DNA of 64,000 nt from Odoribacter sp. UBA944 (GTDB taxonomy: Bacteria > Bacteroidota > Bacteroidia > Bacteroidales > Marinifilaceae). Position numbers and translations under genes: made by a program. The notes beneath the pieces were generated by a model. The model was not told the origin of the DNA. It ran no database searches and saw only the letters and a list, made by a program, of their open reading frames with translations. Of this stretch, positions 17,115-26,073 are shown piece by piece (within the stretch, counting starts at the first letter, position 1; each line of letters starts with the position of its first letter). The stretch spans positions 1-64,000 of the forward strand of contig DBDA01000017.1 in NCBI GenBank assembly GCA_002293375.1, written 5' to 3'.

Positions 17115-18040
17115 GGGCGTTGAATATACTGGGAATGTGTCTGTTGGCAGCCGGGGGAGTTCCTCTGGCCGTACAGGGACAGATCAACCCGGCGACAGCC
17201 TTTTACTGGGAAAATCCCTTTTACATCAATCCTGCTTCGGTGAATCTGGATTATGCCGCTTATTTTACGCTGGCGGCCCGGAAACAGTGGACGTCATTCC
17301 CCGGTTCTCCTTCTACGCTAAACACGACCGGAGCGTTCTATGCAGAGGAGTACCGTACCCAGATCGGCTACAAAATAGTCAGTGACCGGATCGGCTATCT
17401 GAACACCACGGACATCAGTCTGGCATACGCCTATACCGCCAAACTCAGTTGGAACAGTTTCCTGAACCTGGGAGTATCCGGGGCGTTTCAATCGCAGTCG
17501 GTAGACAGGAGCAAGGTGGAGTTGGGCGATGTGTCGGATCCGGTCGCTGGCAACGCTTTTTTTAAAGGTACAAAGGAGTGGAATGCCGGTATTGGAATAG
17601 AGTATGTTTACGATAAAAAATTGACGGTCGGAATATCGGGACGCAATTTTCTCTCTTTTTTGAAAAAAGAACCTCACATCTGGGGAGGGACCAATTACCT
17701 GTACGGACGGTACCGGACCCGGTCGGTGGAGCGGAGTTTCGACCTGGAAGTCGGGTTTTGCGTACACCAGTATGAGGACGATACGCAGGTAGAAGGAATG
17801 CTCACCTGGTACTTGAACCGGGATCGCCGGGAAGAGTTGTTGCAACTCTCACTCCTGGGACGGAGCACCGGAGAAGCCGGATTCTTGGTCGGGGTGAAAT
17901 TGGTATCGGATCTGAAGTTCCTGCTTGCCTTTGACTACAATTTTCACGGGGTGTCGGGGAATACATTCGGAACGTTCGAGCTGATGGTGTCGTATCCATT
18001 ACACAAGAGCAGTACCTGCCGGAGTGAGTGGGATTTGTAA
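17111..18040 (+). CDS. PorP/SprF family type IX secretion system membrane protein
   Basis: A 309-residue outer-membrane beta-barrel protein with a signal peptide (LNILGMCLLAAGGVPLAVQG). It has the family's opening pattern QINPATAFYWENPFYINPAS, repeated amphipathic strands, GYKIVSDRIGYLNTTDISLAYAY and a terminal strand ending TFELMVSYPL. PorP/SprF proteins attach type-B T9SS cargo to the cell surface and are typically encoded just after their cargo. Here the ATG overlaps the stop of the giant CHU_C protein (ATGA), strong support for a dedicated cargo-anchor pair. Confidence 0.9.
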   Translation: MRALNILGMCLLAAGGVPLAVQGQINPATAFYWENPFYINPASVNLDYAAYFTLAARKQWTSFPGSPSTLNTTGAFYAEEYRTQIGYKIVSDRIGYLNTTDISLAYAYTAKLSWNSFLNLGVSGAFQSQSVDRSKVELGDVSDPVAGNAFFKGTKEWNAGIGIEYVYDKKLTVGISGRNFLSFLKKEPHIWGGTNYLYGRYRTRSVERSFDLEVGFCVHQYEDDTQVEGMLTWYLNRDRREELLQLSLLGRSTGEAGFLVGVKLVSDLKFLLAFDYNFHGVSGNTFGTFELMVSYPLHKSSTCRSEWDL

Positions 18041-18060
18041 AGTAACCGAAATTGGACGGT

Positions 18061-20316
18061 ATGCGATTTTTGTTTTTGTGGATTTTGATCACCTGTTTTG
18101 GCGTTGCCGGAGCACAGCCGTTGAAAGGCCGGGTGGTGGAAGACCGGGACGGTGAGAAGGCTGGCATTCCCGGCGCCAATGTCTATTGGCTGGAAGGGAC
18201 GGCCGGTGTGATGACCGATGCGGATGGCTATTTTTCCATCGCCCGGAGAGGCGCCCGTTTGGTGGTGAGCTTTGTGGGCTATGAACCGGATACGGTGGAG
18301 GTACAGTCCGGCAGCAACGATCTGGTGATTGTGCTGGCCTACGGGCGGCAGTTGGAGCAGGCTGTCGTAATGAAGAGGGGCCGGACGACGGTCATGAGCA
18401 CCTCCGCTCCCTTGATAGAACAACTGATCACGGACGAAGAGTTGTACAAAGCAGCCTGTTGCAACCTCGGGGAGAGTTTTACCACCAACGCTTCAGTGGA
18501 TGTGGCCTATTCCGATGCGGTAACCGGCGCCAAACAGATCCAGTTGTTGGGGTTGCACGGAAAATATGTACAGATGATGACCGAGAATATGCCAAATTTC
18601 CGGGGATTGGCGGCGCTGTACGGTTTGAATTACATTCCGGGTCCTTGGATGAGCGCTATATCGATCTCCAAGGGAGCCGGCTCGGTGGTGCACGGGTACG
18701 AAGCGATAGCGGGGCAGATCAATGTGGATTACAAGAAACCGGAATTCAGCGAAAAGTTGTTCGTGAACCTGTATGGGAGCCATGAGGGAATGGCGGAGTT
18801 GAACCTGAACAGCGCCATTCGTCTCGGCGATAAGTGGAGCACCGCCTTTTTGGTGCACGGGGATTGGTTCAACCGGTCGCATGACCATAACGGGGACGGT
18901 TTTCTCGATATGCCGAAAAAGGAGCAGTACAATGTGATGAACCGTTGGGCGTATAAAACCAATGCGTGGTACCTTCAGTTCGGCGGAAAGTTCCTGAATG
19001 AAGAGCGGTTGGGGGGACAGAAGGGATTTACCGGGGAGATGCGCGGGACGGAGGGGCCGGGCCATTTGTACGGCATCGGTGTGGATACCCGCCGGTACGA
19101 AGGTTTTTTGAAACTCGGTTACCTGATGCCGCAGTACAAATATACCAGCATGGCGTTGTTGCTGAATTATACGGACCACCGGCAGGAGTCGTATTACGGT
19201 GCGCGGAATTACAACGCCCGCCAGCATACACTGTTTGTCAACTACATCTACCAGTCGGTTTTTGGTACGGATACCGACCATGCCTATTCGGCCGGGTTGT
19301 CGTTTACGTGCGACAGGTACAATGAGGATTTTACCGATTATTTTGTGCCGGACCGCCGTTCTGTGGCGACGGAGTGGCGTCGGGAAGAGCGGGCCGGAGG
19401 GGCTTTTTTCCAGTACACCGGGCATTTTTGGGAAAAGGTGACCCTGATGGCCGGATTGCGGTACGACCACCACAACCTGGCGGGCGGCTTCTTTACCCCT
19501 CGCCTGAACCTGGCTTATGCCCCGGATGGCCTAACGACCTTGAAATTGGCTGTGGGTACCGGTTCCCGGCAGGCTGCCATCCTGGCGGAGAATGCCTATC
19601 TGTTGGCTTCTTCTAAGCCGGTCTATGTGAACGGGCTGCTTCTGGCGGAGCATCCGGCGGCTTTGGAGCAACTGTGCATGGAGCGCGCCTGGAATTTCGG
19701 GGTGTTGTTGAACCGTAAGTTTCTGCTGTTTGATCGCTTGTTGAATATAAATCTGGATTATTACCGGACCGATTTTAGCCGGCAGGTGGTGGTGGACAAC
19801 GAAACTCGCAGCGGACAGGTGCATTTTTACAATCTGACGGGAGCCTCTTACTCCAACTGTTATCAAGCGGAGATCCAATACGAATTGATCCCCCGAATGG
19901 ATGTGACGCTGGCCTGCCGTTATAATGACGCCCGGATGACCTATACAGAGGTGTCGGGCCGGGAGAGGACGCTGCGGACACCGTTGCAGAGCAAATACAA
20001 GGGGTTAGTCAATGTGTTGTTTTACACCAACCTGAAGAAGTGGCAGTTTGATTTTACCACGCAGTTCAACGGTGGCGGGCGTTTACCGGGCGATGCAGGC
20101 CGTTTCGGTTCGTACGGGATTGTGAATGCGCAGGTGACGAAGTTTTTCCGCCGGTGGAGTGTGTATGCCGGTTGTGAAAATGCCGGGGATTTTACCCAGA
20201 AACACCCCATCCTTTCGGCAGAGGATCCCTGGGGGGAGCGTTTTGATGCTTCGCAGGTCTGGGGGCCTGTGATCGGGCGAAAGTTTTATGTCGGGTTGCG
20301 GTTTTTCTTGGAATAA
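18061..20316 (+). CDS. TonB-dependent receptor with carboxypeptidase-like N-terminal domain
   Basis: About 751 residues. A signal peptide (FLFLWILITCFGVAGA) is followed by a CarboxypepD_reg-like domain (LKGRVVEDRDGEKAGIPGAN to VVSFVGYEPDTVEV), a plug domain (QIQLLGLHGKYVQMMTENMP, GSVVHGYEAIAGQINVDYKKP) and a beta-barrel ending in KFYVGLRFFLE. The ATG at 18061 is chosen over an in-frame TTG at 18052. It imports a substrate across the outer membrane using TonB energy. The downstream heavy-metal-binding protein suggests a metal, perhaps copper, as the substrate. Histidine-rich patches such as NRSHDHNGDG are compatible with this. Confidence 0.9.
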   Translation: MRFLFLWILITCFGVAGAQPLKGRVVEDRDGEKAGIPGANVYWLEGTAGVMTDADGYFSIARRGARLVVSFVGYEPDTVEVQSGSNDLVIVLAYGRQLEQAVVMKRGRTTVMSTSAPLIEQLITDEELYKAACCNLGESFTTNASVDVAYSDAVTGAKQIQLLGLHGKYVQMMTENMPNFRGLAALYGLNYIPGPWMSAISISKGAGSVVHGYEAIAGQINVDYKKPEFSEKLFVNLYGSHEGMAELNLNSAIRLGDKWSTAFLVHGDWFNRSHDHNGDGFLDMPKKEQYNVMNRWAYKTNAWYLQFGGKFLNEERLGGQKGFTGEMRGTEGPGHLYGIGVDTRRYEGFLKLGYLMPQYKYTSMALLLNYTDHRQESYYGARNYNARQHTLFVNYIYQSVFGTDTDHAYSAGLSFTCDRYNEDFTDYFVPDRRSVATEWRREERAGGAFFQYTGHFWEKVTLMAGLRYDHHNLAGGFFTPRLNLAYAPDGLTTLKLAVGTGSRQAAILAENAYLLASSKPVYVNGLLLAEHPAALEQLCMERAWNFGVLLNRKFLLFDRLLNINLDYYRTDFSRQVVVDNETRSGQVHFYNLTGASYSNCYQAEIQYELIPRMDVTLACRYNDARMTYTEVSGRERTLRTPLQSKYKGLVNVLFYTNLKKWQFDFTTQFNGGGRLPGDAGRFGSYGIVNAQVTKFFRRWSVYAGCENAGDFTQKHPILSAEDPWGERFDASQVWGPVIGRKFYVGLRFFLE

Positions 20317-20352
20317 GCGCCTGTTTAAATAGAAACCATAATAGTGATAACC

Positions 20353-20670
20353 ATGAAGACGATCAAAAGGGTAGTATTGTTGCTGGCGGTGTTGTTTGGA
20401 GTGCTGGCCGCTCAGGCAGCCGGCAAAAAGGAGCTGACCACGGTAGTCTATCAGGCGGAGATCAGTTGTGAAAACTGTAAAGCGAAGTTGGAAAAGAATA
20501 TTCCGTTCGAGAAGGGGGTGAAGAAACTGACGGTTGATTTGGAGAAAAAGACGGTGACGGTGAGTTTCCGGGGCGACAAAAACAATGCGGAAAACATCAA
20601 AAAAGCCATTGAAGAATTGGGTTTTCCGGTAAGCAGTTACAGCGCTATAGAAGAGTCTCCCCAGAAGTAG
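20353..20670 (+). CDS. Secreted heavy-metal-associated (HMA) domain protein
   Basis: A 105-residue protein: signal peptide (MKTIKRVVLLLAVLFGVLAA) then one HMA domain with the metal-binding CxxC (EISCENCKAKLEKNIPFEKG) and the typical LTVDLEKKTVTVSFRG core. It probably binds copper or another soft metal in the periplasm. It follows the TonB receptor by 36 bp, and I read the two as one metal-acquisition or metal-sensing operon. The start at ATG 20353 is preferred over an in-frame GTG at 20344. Confidence 0.88.
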   Translation: MKTIKRVVLLLAVLFGVLAAQAAGKKELTTVVYQAEISCENCKAKLEKNIPFEKGVKKLTVDLEKKTVTVSFRGDKNNAENIKKAIEELGFPVSSYSAIEESPQK

Positions 20671-20707
20671 CGGCGGGGGATTTCTTTCTCTTTTTTATCG
20701 TTGCTTC

Positions 20708-20757
20708 GGCCTGTTGTTTGCGAAAGTGGTCTTCATGCTTTCGCAAATCAACAGGCC
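20708..20757. terminator. Long hairpin, probable bidirectional terminator
   Basis: A 19-nt left arm (20708-20726, starting GGCCTGTTGTTTGCGAAAG) pairs with a 20-nt right arm (20738-20757) with a single bulged base and an 11-nt loop. T-rich sequence lies on both sides. It sits between the convergent HMA gene and the nucleotidyltransferase gene, where a two-way terminator is expected. Confidence 0.8.
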
Positions 20758-20774
20758 TTCGCTTTTGCATTTTA

Positions 20775-21668
20775 TTATTGGAAGCCGGGGTACAATCCCG
20801 CTTTGTCGTAAGCTTCCAGCGCAGCGTTTACGCCGGGAGTATCTTCCCGATAGGTAACGCCGAACCATTTGGCATCGGTGGGGATTACTTTAACCTGTAC
20901 CGCTTTCTCCCGGATCAGTTGGTCCACTACTTTGGGAATATAGAATTCTGATTTCAGGTTATCCTTGTTGGCCGGGTAAAAGGCGGCGAATAGCCGTTCG
21001 ATTTCAGCGAAGACCGTGGGGGTAAATCCCCAGAAATTCATGGATACCACGTCGTCGGCCTGTAATTTTTTGCCGGACTCTTCGTCCACGATAGAGCCGT
21101 CCGGGAGAATGCCGATCTTGGTGCACTCGGTAACGGCGGTCAGGTAGTTGTTTGCATCTACTTCGCATACCCCCCGGGAGACGGTTCCGTTTTCGGAGAG
21201 GGTGGAGGCCAGCCGGTAGCCGATCAGGCAATACTCCTTTCCGGAGGTGCTTCCGGCCAGAAAATCGTGCGCTTTAATAAAGGCGTCCCGCCCGTAGAAA
21301 TCGTCGGCGTTGACAGCGGCAAACGGCTCTTTTATTGCTTCTTTGGCGCACCAGATGGCGTGTGCGGTACCCCACGGTTTTTCCCGGTCCACAGGGGGCA
21401 TCCCGCCCGGCAGGCGGTCCATCTCCTGGTAGCAGTAAGCTGTCTCTGCCAGGCTTTCCGCATAGGTACCGACAAACTCCTTGAACTCTTTGGCAAAACT
21501 CTCCCGGATGACAAAGACGATCTTATCGAAACCGGCCTGTACGGCGTCGTAAATGGTGTAGTGCAGCAAGGCTTTCCTGTGCGGCCCCAGCGGGGTGATC
21601 TGTTTCAGGCTGCCGAACCGGGAACCCATCCCGGCGGCCATGATCAAAAGGGTGGTTTTATTTTGCAT
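20775..21668 (-). CDS. Sugar nucleotidyltransferase family protein
   Basis: A 297-residue NTP-transferase-fold protein. The N-terminal MAAGMGSRFGSLKQITPLGP is the nucleotide-binding signature and NADDFYG carries the metal-binding aspartate. WGTAHAIWCAKEAI and GTVSRGVCEVDANNYLTAVTE are also typical. Members activate sugar phosphates with a nucleotide; the sugar is not determinable from sequence. It lies 12 bp after the NagB/PIG-L fusion on the same strand, suggesting an amino-sugar context. Confidence 0.85.
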   Translation of the reverse strand: MQNKTTLLIMAAGMGSRFGSLKQITPLGPHRKALLHYTIYDAVQAGFDKIVFVIRESFAKEFKEFVGTYAESLAETAYCYQEMDRLPGGMPPVDREKPWGTAHAIWCAKEAIKEPFAAVNADDFYGRDAFIKAHDFLAGSTSGKEYCLIGYRLASTLSENGTVSRGVCEVDANNYLTAVTECTKIGILPDGSIVDEESGKKLQADDVVSMNFWGFTPTVFAEIERLFAAFYPANKDNLKSEFYIPKVVDQLIREKAVQVKVIPTDAKWFGVTYREDTPGVNAALEAYDKAGLYPGFQ

Positions 21669-21680
21669 ACATTCTGTTTT

Positions 21681-23636
21681 TTAAAACATGGTTTTAGCAT
21701 CGCCTTTTTGGTGGGTATATCTGGCAAATACCTCCATCGCTTCGTACTCCGCCATCCCCAGTTTGTTATAGGTATCCGCAGTGTGCCGGTTCCGGTCTTC
21801 CGCCCGTTGCCAGAATTCGCGGGGGTCGTCACCCGGAAAGGCGGGGCCGTTGTTCTGGGAACCGTGTTTGTAGATAGATTTGCGTTTGATGGAGAGTTCC
21901 GACGGACTGATGGGTACCGCCATGTCTACGTTTTCGATCTCCCACTCCATCCAGGCCCCCCGGTACCACCAGGTGTAGCACTCTTTGAACCAGGCTTCGT
22001 CGCATACGTGGTCGTATGCCCGGATGATCGCATCCAGGCACACGCCGTGTGTACCGTGCGGGTCTGCCAGGTCGCCGGCGGCGTATATCTGGTGCGGTTT
22101 CACTTTGCGGAGCAATTCTACAATGATGTCAACGTCGGGTTGGCCGAGCGGATTTTTTTTGACGGAACCGGTTTCGTAAAAGGGCAGATCGAGAAAATGG
22201 ATCCGTTCCACGGGGACGCCGATGTAGTGGCAGGCGGCACGGGCTTCGGCTTTCCGGATAGCACCTTTGTAAGCCAGCAGTTCGGACGGCTCTTCGTCCC
22301 CCGCTTTCCGGTTTTTGATGATCTGTTTTACCTGTTCGTACGCGGCGTTCATGGTTGCCGTATCCCCTTTGATATGTCCGGTAAAAGAGGCGGCAGTGTC
22401 CATCATCTGGGATACATAGTCGTCCAGTACGGCGATGTTGCCGGAGGTCTGGTAGGCTACGTGTACTTCGTGTCCCTGCTCCACCAGGCGGGCGAACGTT
22501 CCCCCCATGGAGATCACGTCGTCGTCCGGGTGCGGGCTGAAGATCAGCACTCTTTTGGGATAGGGGTTGGCCCTTTCCGGCCGGGTGGAGTCATCCGCAT
22601 TGGGCTTGCCTCCCGGCCAACCGGTAATGGTGTGTTGCAGGTCGTTGAATACCCGTATGTTTACTTTGTTGGCTGTTTCAAAGGTTTTGAGCAACCCGTT
22701 CATGCCGTTGTCTACGTAGTCTTTATTCTCCACCTTCAGGATGGGCTTGTTGACTTTCTGGCAGAGCCAGATGACAGCTTTCCGGATCAGTTTGTCGTTC
22801 CATTCCACATTTCCCACCAACCAGGGCCTGTCGGCGCGGGTCAACTCTTTGGCGGCTTTTTCATCCAGATAGAAGCGGGTATTGGGGTGTGTTTGCAGGA
22901 AGGTGGCCGGTACGGTGTCCGTCACGCTTCCCTCTACGGTTTCCCGGATGATGGAGGCTTTCTTTTCCCCCCAAGCCAGCAGGATGATCCGCTTGGCTTC
23001 CATGATGGTGCCGACGCCCATGGTAATGGCCCGGGTCGGTACTTTGTCGCGGCCTCCGAAATCGCCTGCGGCGTCGTTGATGGTCAGGTCGTTCAGGTAG
23101 ACCATGCGGGTGCGCGAAGTAATCAGTGATCCCGGTTCGTTGAACCCGATGTGGCCGGTACGGCCGATGCCGAGGATTTGTATATCGATGCCTCCGGCGG
23201 CTTTGATCTGCCGGTCGTACTCTTTGCAAAAAGTTTCGATCTCCGGTGAGGTCAGCGTGCCGTCCGGGATGTGTACATTGGCCGGCAGGATATCTACGTG
23301 GTTGAAGAGGTGGTGGTGCATGAAGTAGTGGTAGCTCTGTTCGGATGTTTTGGGCATCGGCAGGTATTCGTCCAGGTTAAAGGAGATGACATTTTTAAAG
23401 GACAATCCCTCTTCCCGGTGCATCCGCACCAACTCTTTGTACAGCCGGATCGGTGAAGAACCAGTGGCTAATCCCAGTACACACATTTCGTTGCGGGAGG
23501 CTTTGCTCCGGATCAGGTCCGCCACTTCCCGGGCTACGGCCTGTACGGCACTGGCCGGTGTGTCAAAGATCTGCAACGGGATCTTTTCGTATTTGTCGGA
23601 GCCTTCGCTCTGTACAATGTGGTTCACAGTCAGCAT
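21681..23636 (-). CDS. nagB: Glucosamine-6-phosphate deaminase fused to a PIG-L deacetylase domain
   Basis: A 651-residue two-domain protein. Residues 20-265 are NagB-like (LGLATGSSPIRLYKEL, ISFNLDEYLPM, GIGRTGHIGFNEPGS, ITMGVGTIMEAKRI), which convert glucosamine-6-phosphate to fructose-6-phosphate and ammonia. Residues 370-560 are PIG-L/LmbE-like, with the zinc motif FSPHPDDDVISMGG and the later PDPHGTHG-type segment (DLADPHGTHGVCLDAI). The fusion recurs in Bacteroidales (recalled). The PIG-L half may deacetylate an amino sugar before the NagB half, though this is inference. A ROK regulator gene lies just upstream on the same strand. Confidence 0.9.
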   Translation of the reverse strand: MLTVNHIVQSEGSDKYEKIPLQIFDTPASAVQAVAREVADLIRSKASRNEMCVLGLATGSSPIRLYKELVRMHREEGLSFKNVISFNLDEYLPMPKTSEQSYHYFMHHHLFNHVDILPANVHIPDGTLTSPEIETFCKEYDRQIKAAGGIDIQILGIGRTGHIGFNEPGSLITSRTRMVYLNDLTINDAAGDFGGRDKVPTRAITMGVGTIMEAKRIILLAWGEKKASIIRETVEGSVTDTVPATFLQTHPNTRFYLDEKAAKELTRADRPWLVGNVEWNDKLIRKAVIWLCQKVNKPILKVENKDYVDNGMNGLLKTFETANKVNIRVFNDLQHTITGWPGGKPNADDSTRPERANPYPKRVLIFSPHPDDDVISMGGTFARLVEQGHEVHVAYQTSGNIAVLDDYVSQMMDTAASFTGHIKGDTATMNAAYEQVKQIIKNRKAGDEEPSELLAYKGAIRKAEARAACHYIGVPVERIHFLDLPFYETGSVKKNPLGQPDVDIIVELLRKVKPHQIYAAGDLADPHGTHGVCLDAIIRAYDHVCDEAWFKECYTWWYRGAWMEWEIENVDMAVPISPSELSIKRKSIYKHGSQNNGPAFPGDDPREFWQRAEDRNRHTADTYNKLGMAEYEAMEVFARYTHQKGDAKTMF

Positions 23637-23666
23637 GGTGATGGTATTTTAATGGTTGTTTTACTT

Positions 23667-24905
23667 TCAATACAAAGAGAACTCGTGATTGGCATCGTAA
23701 TAGAGGTTTTTCATAACGATCATCAGGGTCCCCAGGATGGTCGAATGGGCGTGCAGGTTGCTCAACCGGATCTCGCACTGGTTTTTCAACCGGGTCAGGG
23801 TGTATTTGTTCAGGGTTTGTTGGATGGGAGCGATCAGCAGATCGCCGGATTCGGCCATCTCTCCTCCGACAACCAGCAGTTGCGGATTGAATAGATGGAT
23901 CAGTGTGGAGAGCCCTTCTCCGATCTTCTCTCCCGCTTTTTGCAACAGGTCGATGGCAAAGATATCGTCTTGCTGGGCGGCCCGGATGATGGCATTGAGG
24001 GTGATCTCTCCGTTTTCGGCAAAGTGGCTGATAAGGGTCTTTGTTCCGTTTTGAATGGCTTTCCGGGCGCTCTTGACAATGGCCCGGCCGGAAGCGACTG
24101 TTTCCAGGCAACCGGTCTTTCCGCAGTAACACTGATCGTCCAGGCCTGATATGCGGATATGCCCGAACTCTCCGGCCATTCCCTTGTAGCCGGTATAGGG
24201 TTGGGAGTTCAGGATCATCCCTAAGCCAATGCACTCGCTGACACTGATGCAGAGCGCATCCTGTACTTCTTTGGCCGCTCCGGAGGTGTGTTCGGCCAGT
24301 GCCATGGTTTTGGAGTCGTTGTCGATAAAGACGGGGATCCCCAGTATCTTTTCGAGTACCTGCTTGATGTTGGTGTTTTCGTATACAAAATAGGTATAGG
24401 CGTTTCCGCTGTTGTCGATGAGGCCGGGGATGGCGAATCCGGCTACCTTGATCTTGGCGTAATCGACATGTAATTCCCGGAGGGTCTGGTCTATTTTCTC
24501 TTTGATGTACCGGAGGATCTCGTCGTTGCTTTTGTCTTCTTCCAGAATGGAACGGAAGATCTTGATTTCCCCGATTACCTCTTTCCGCAGGTTGAAGATC
24601 GCTATCTTCAGGTGTTCCCGTCCGACATCCACTCCCAGTGCATATGCAGCGTCCGGGTTCAGGGTAAAGATGTGCGGACGTTTTCCACCGACGGACATCC
24701 CTTGTCCCCTATCCGTTACCCATCCTTCTTCGATTAGTTCGTCGATGATCCGGCTGATGGTCGGCGTGGTCATGTTGGTCAGGCGGCAGATCTCAGGCTT
24801 GGAGAGTTCACCCATCCGGTACAGGTATCCGATGATGTCTTTCTTTTGTTGGTACCTTTTTTCTTTTAGTCCCGGAAGGGTGTTTCTTGTTGCTGTTTGT
24901 TGCAT
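23667..24905 (-). CDS. ROK family transcriptional regulator
   Basis: About 412 residues. An N-terminal winged helix-turn-helix (IIGYLYRMGELSKPEICRLT, then TPTISRIIDELIEEGWV) precedes a ROK domain with ALGVDVGREHLKIA and the zinc signature CYCGKTGCLE. It resembles NagC/Mlc-type repressors that sense N-acetylglucosamine or related sugars. It lies 30 bp upstream of the NagB/PIG-L gene and probably controls that operon. The start at 24905 (MQQTATRNTL) is preferred; an in-frame ATG exists at 24935. Confidence 0.9.
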   Translation of the reverse strand: MQQTATRNTLPGLKEKRYQQKKDIIGYLYRMGELSKPEICRLTNMTTPTISRIIDELIEEGWVTDRGQGMSVGGKRPHIFTLNPDAAYALGVDVGREHLKIAIFNLRKEVIGEIKIFRSILEEDKSNDEILRYIKEKIDQTLRELHVDYAKIKVAGFAIPGLIDNSGNAYTYFVYENTNIKQVLEKILGIPVFIDNDSKTMALAEHTSGAAKEVQDALCISVSECIGLGMILNSQPYTGYKGMAGEFGHIRISGLDDQCYCGKTGCLETVASGRAIVKSARKAIQNGTKTLISHFAENGEITLNAIIRAAQQDDIFAIDLLQKAGEKIGEGLSTLIHLFNPQLLVVGGEMAESGDLLIAPIQQTLNKYTLTRLKNQCEIRLSNLHAHSTILGTLMIVMKNLYYDANHEFSLY

Positions 24906-25068
24906 CCTGTTCTGTTTGTGTGGTATCCCGTACAAAAGTATACAAACTTATTAAAAAAAATCCTAAAGCAGAAAGGATTATTGTAATGTGAATACAAATT
25001 TTTGCACCGAATAAATAAATAGCTATTTTTAAGGTCGTAATGACAAAAATAAACGGATAGCTATTCAG

Positions 25069-26040
25069 ATGCAATTCACGATAAACAACACCCCCGTCGA
25101 GGTGCTTGACGGTGAGACGATTTTGGAGGCGGCGCAAAGGATGGGGTGCGAAATCCCTTCCTTGTGTTACGCTAAAGGGGCCAAACACAAATCGTCCTGT
25201 ATGGTCTGTGCGGTCAAGAATGAGGTGAACGGGCAGATTATTCCTTCCTGTACCACCCGGCCGGAGGAAGGGATGAAGATCACGACTGACAGTGAAGAGG
25301 TGTTGTTGGCGCGGACGCTCTCTTTGGAGTTGTTGCTGAGCGACCACCGGGCGGATTGTGAAGCGCCCTGTTCGATGGTGTGCCCTGCAGGATTGGATGT
25401 GGAGCGGATGATCGGGTATTACGATGCCGGACAATATGCGCAAGCCCGGGCGTTGGTCGTTGGCGCTTTTTCTTTGCCTGTGGTGGCCTGCGATACCTGC
25501 AAAGCGCCCTGCGAAAAGGCCTGCCGGCGGGGGATGGTGGACAAAGCCGTGTCTATTCGGGCGATTATCAAAGAGGTGGCTGCGATGTCCGGTTTACCTG
25601 CACCGGACCAGGAGGTGCGGCAGTCGGAAAGAGGGAAGAAGCTGTTCCAGTCCCAGTTGGGAAGGTTGACGGAAAAGGAGCGCAAGCGGTTGCAGGAAAC
25701 CGTAATCTCTGCTTCGCGCTGTCTGCATTGCGCCTGTGCCGGGCGGGTGGATTGTAAACTGCGCCTTTATGCAACGGATGCGAGTATTAAGCGCCCTCGT
25801 TATTCCGCTTCTTCGGCCCTGCCGGCGATGTGCAAAGTGCACGCCACCGGGAGGTTGTGGTTTGAACAGGCGAAATGTATCCGTTGCGGCCTCTGTGTTT
25901 ATAACAGTGAAAATGGCTTTACGTTTAAAGACCGGGGATTCGGTATGCAGGTTGTGCTGCCCGAAGAGAACCGCTCACATGTTTGCGAAGAGTTGGCTGC
26001 GCTTTGCCCGACGGGAGCGCTGTATTTGGTTTACTCTTGA
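25069..26040 (+). CDS. NuoG/HydA-like iron-sulfur protein with glutamate-synthase-like domain
   Basis: A 323-residue multi-cluster protein. Residues 1-75 form a 2Fe-2S ferredoxin domain (SLCYAKGAKHKSSCMVC, then PSCTTRPEEG). Residues 95-170 match the N-terminal Fe-S domain of GltD-type proteins (CEAPCSMVCPAG, CDTCKAPCEKACRRG). Residues 210-323 carry additional cysteine clusters (CLHCACAGRVDCKL, CIRCGLCVYNSENGF). It looks like an electron-transfer subunit, but no partner flavoprotein, hydrogenase or dehydrogenase gene is adjacent, so its redox partner is unknown. It is divergent from the ROK regulator. Confidence 0.8.
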   Translation: MQFTINNTPVEVLDGETILEAAQRMGCEIPSLCYAKGAKHKSSCMVCAVKNEVNGQIIPSCTTRPEEGMKITTDSEEVLLARTLSLELLLSDHRADCEAPCSMVCPAGLDVERMIGYYDAGQYAQARALVVGAFSLPVVACDTCKAPCEKACRRGMVDKAVSIRAIIKEVAAMSGLPAPDQEVRQSERGKKLFQSQLGRLTEKERKRLQETVISASRCLHCACAGRVDCKLRLYATDASIKRPRYSASSALPAMCKVHATGRLWFEQAKCIRCGLCVYNSENGFTFKDRGFGMQVVLPEENRSHVCEELAALCPTGALYLVYS

Positions 26041-26073
26041 TTTTCGTTGCAGGAAATCGTAAAAATTTGAGGT

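Noticed and set aside
21267..23129. A 620-codon plus-strand frame opposite the NagB/PIG-L gene
   Set aside because: The minus strand encodes clear catalytic motifs; the plus-strand translation is Val/Gly/Phe-rich without any family pattern.
24936..25068. ROK operator from repeated ATACAAA segments
   Set aside because: The copies are short and in AT-rich sequence without symmetry or consistent spacing, so I could not support a site.
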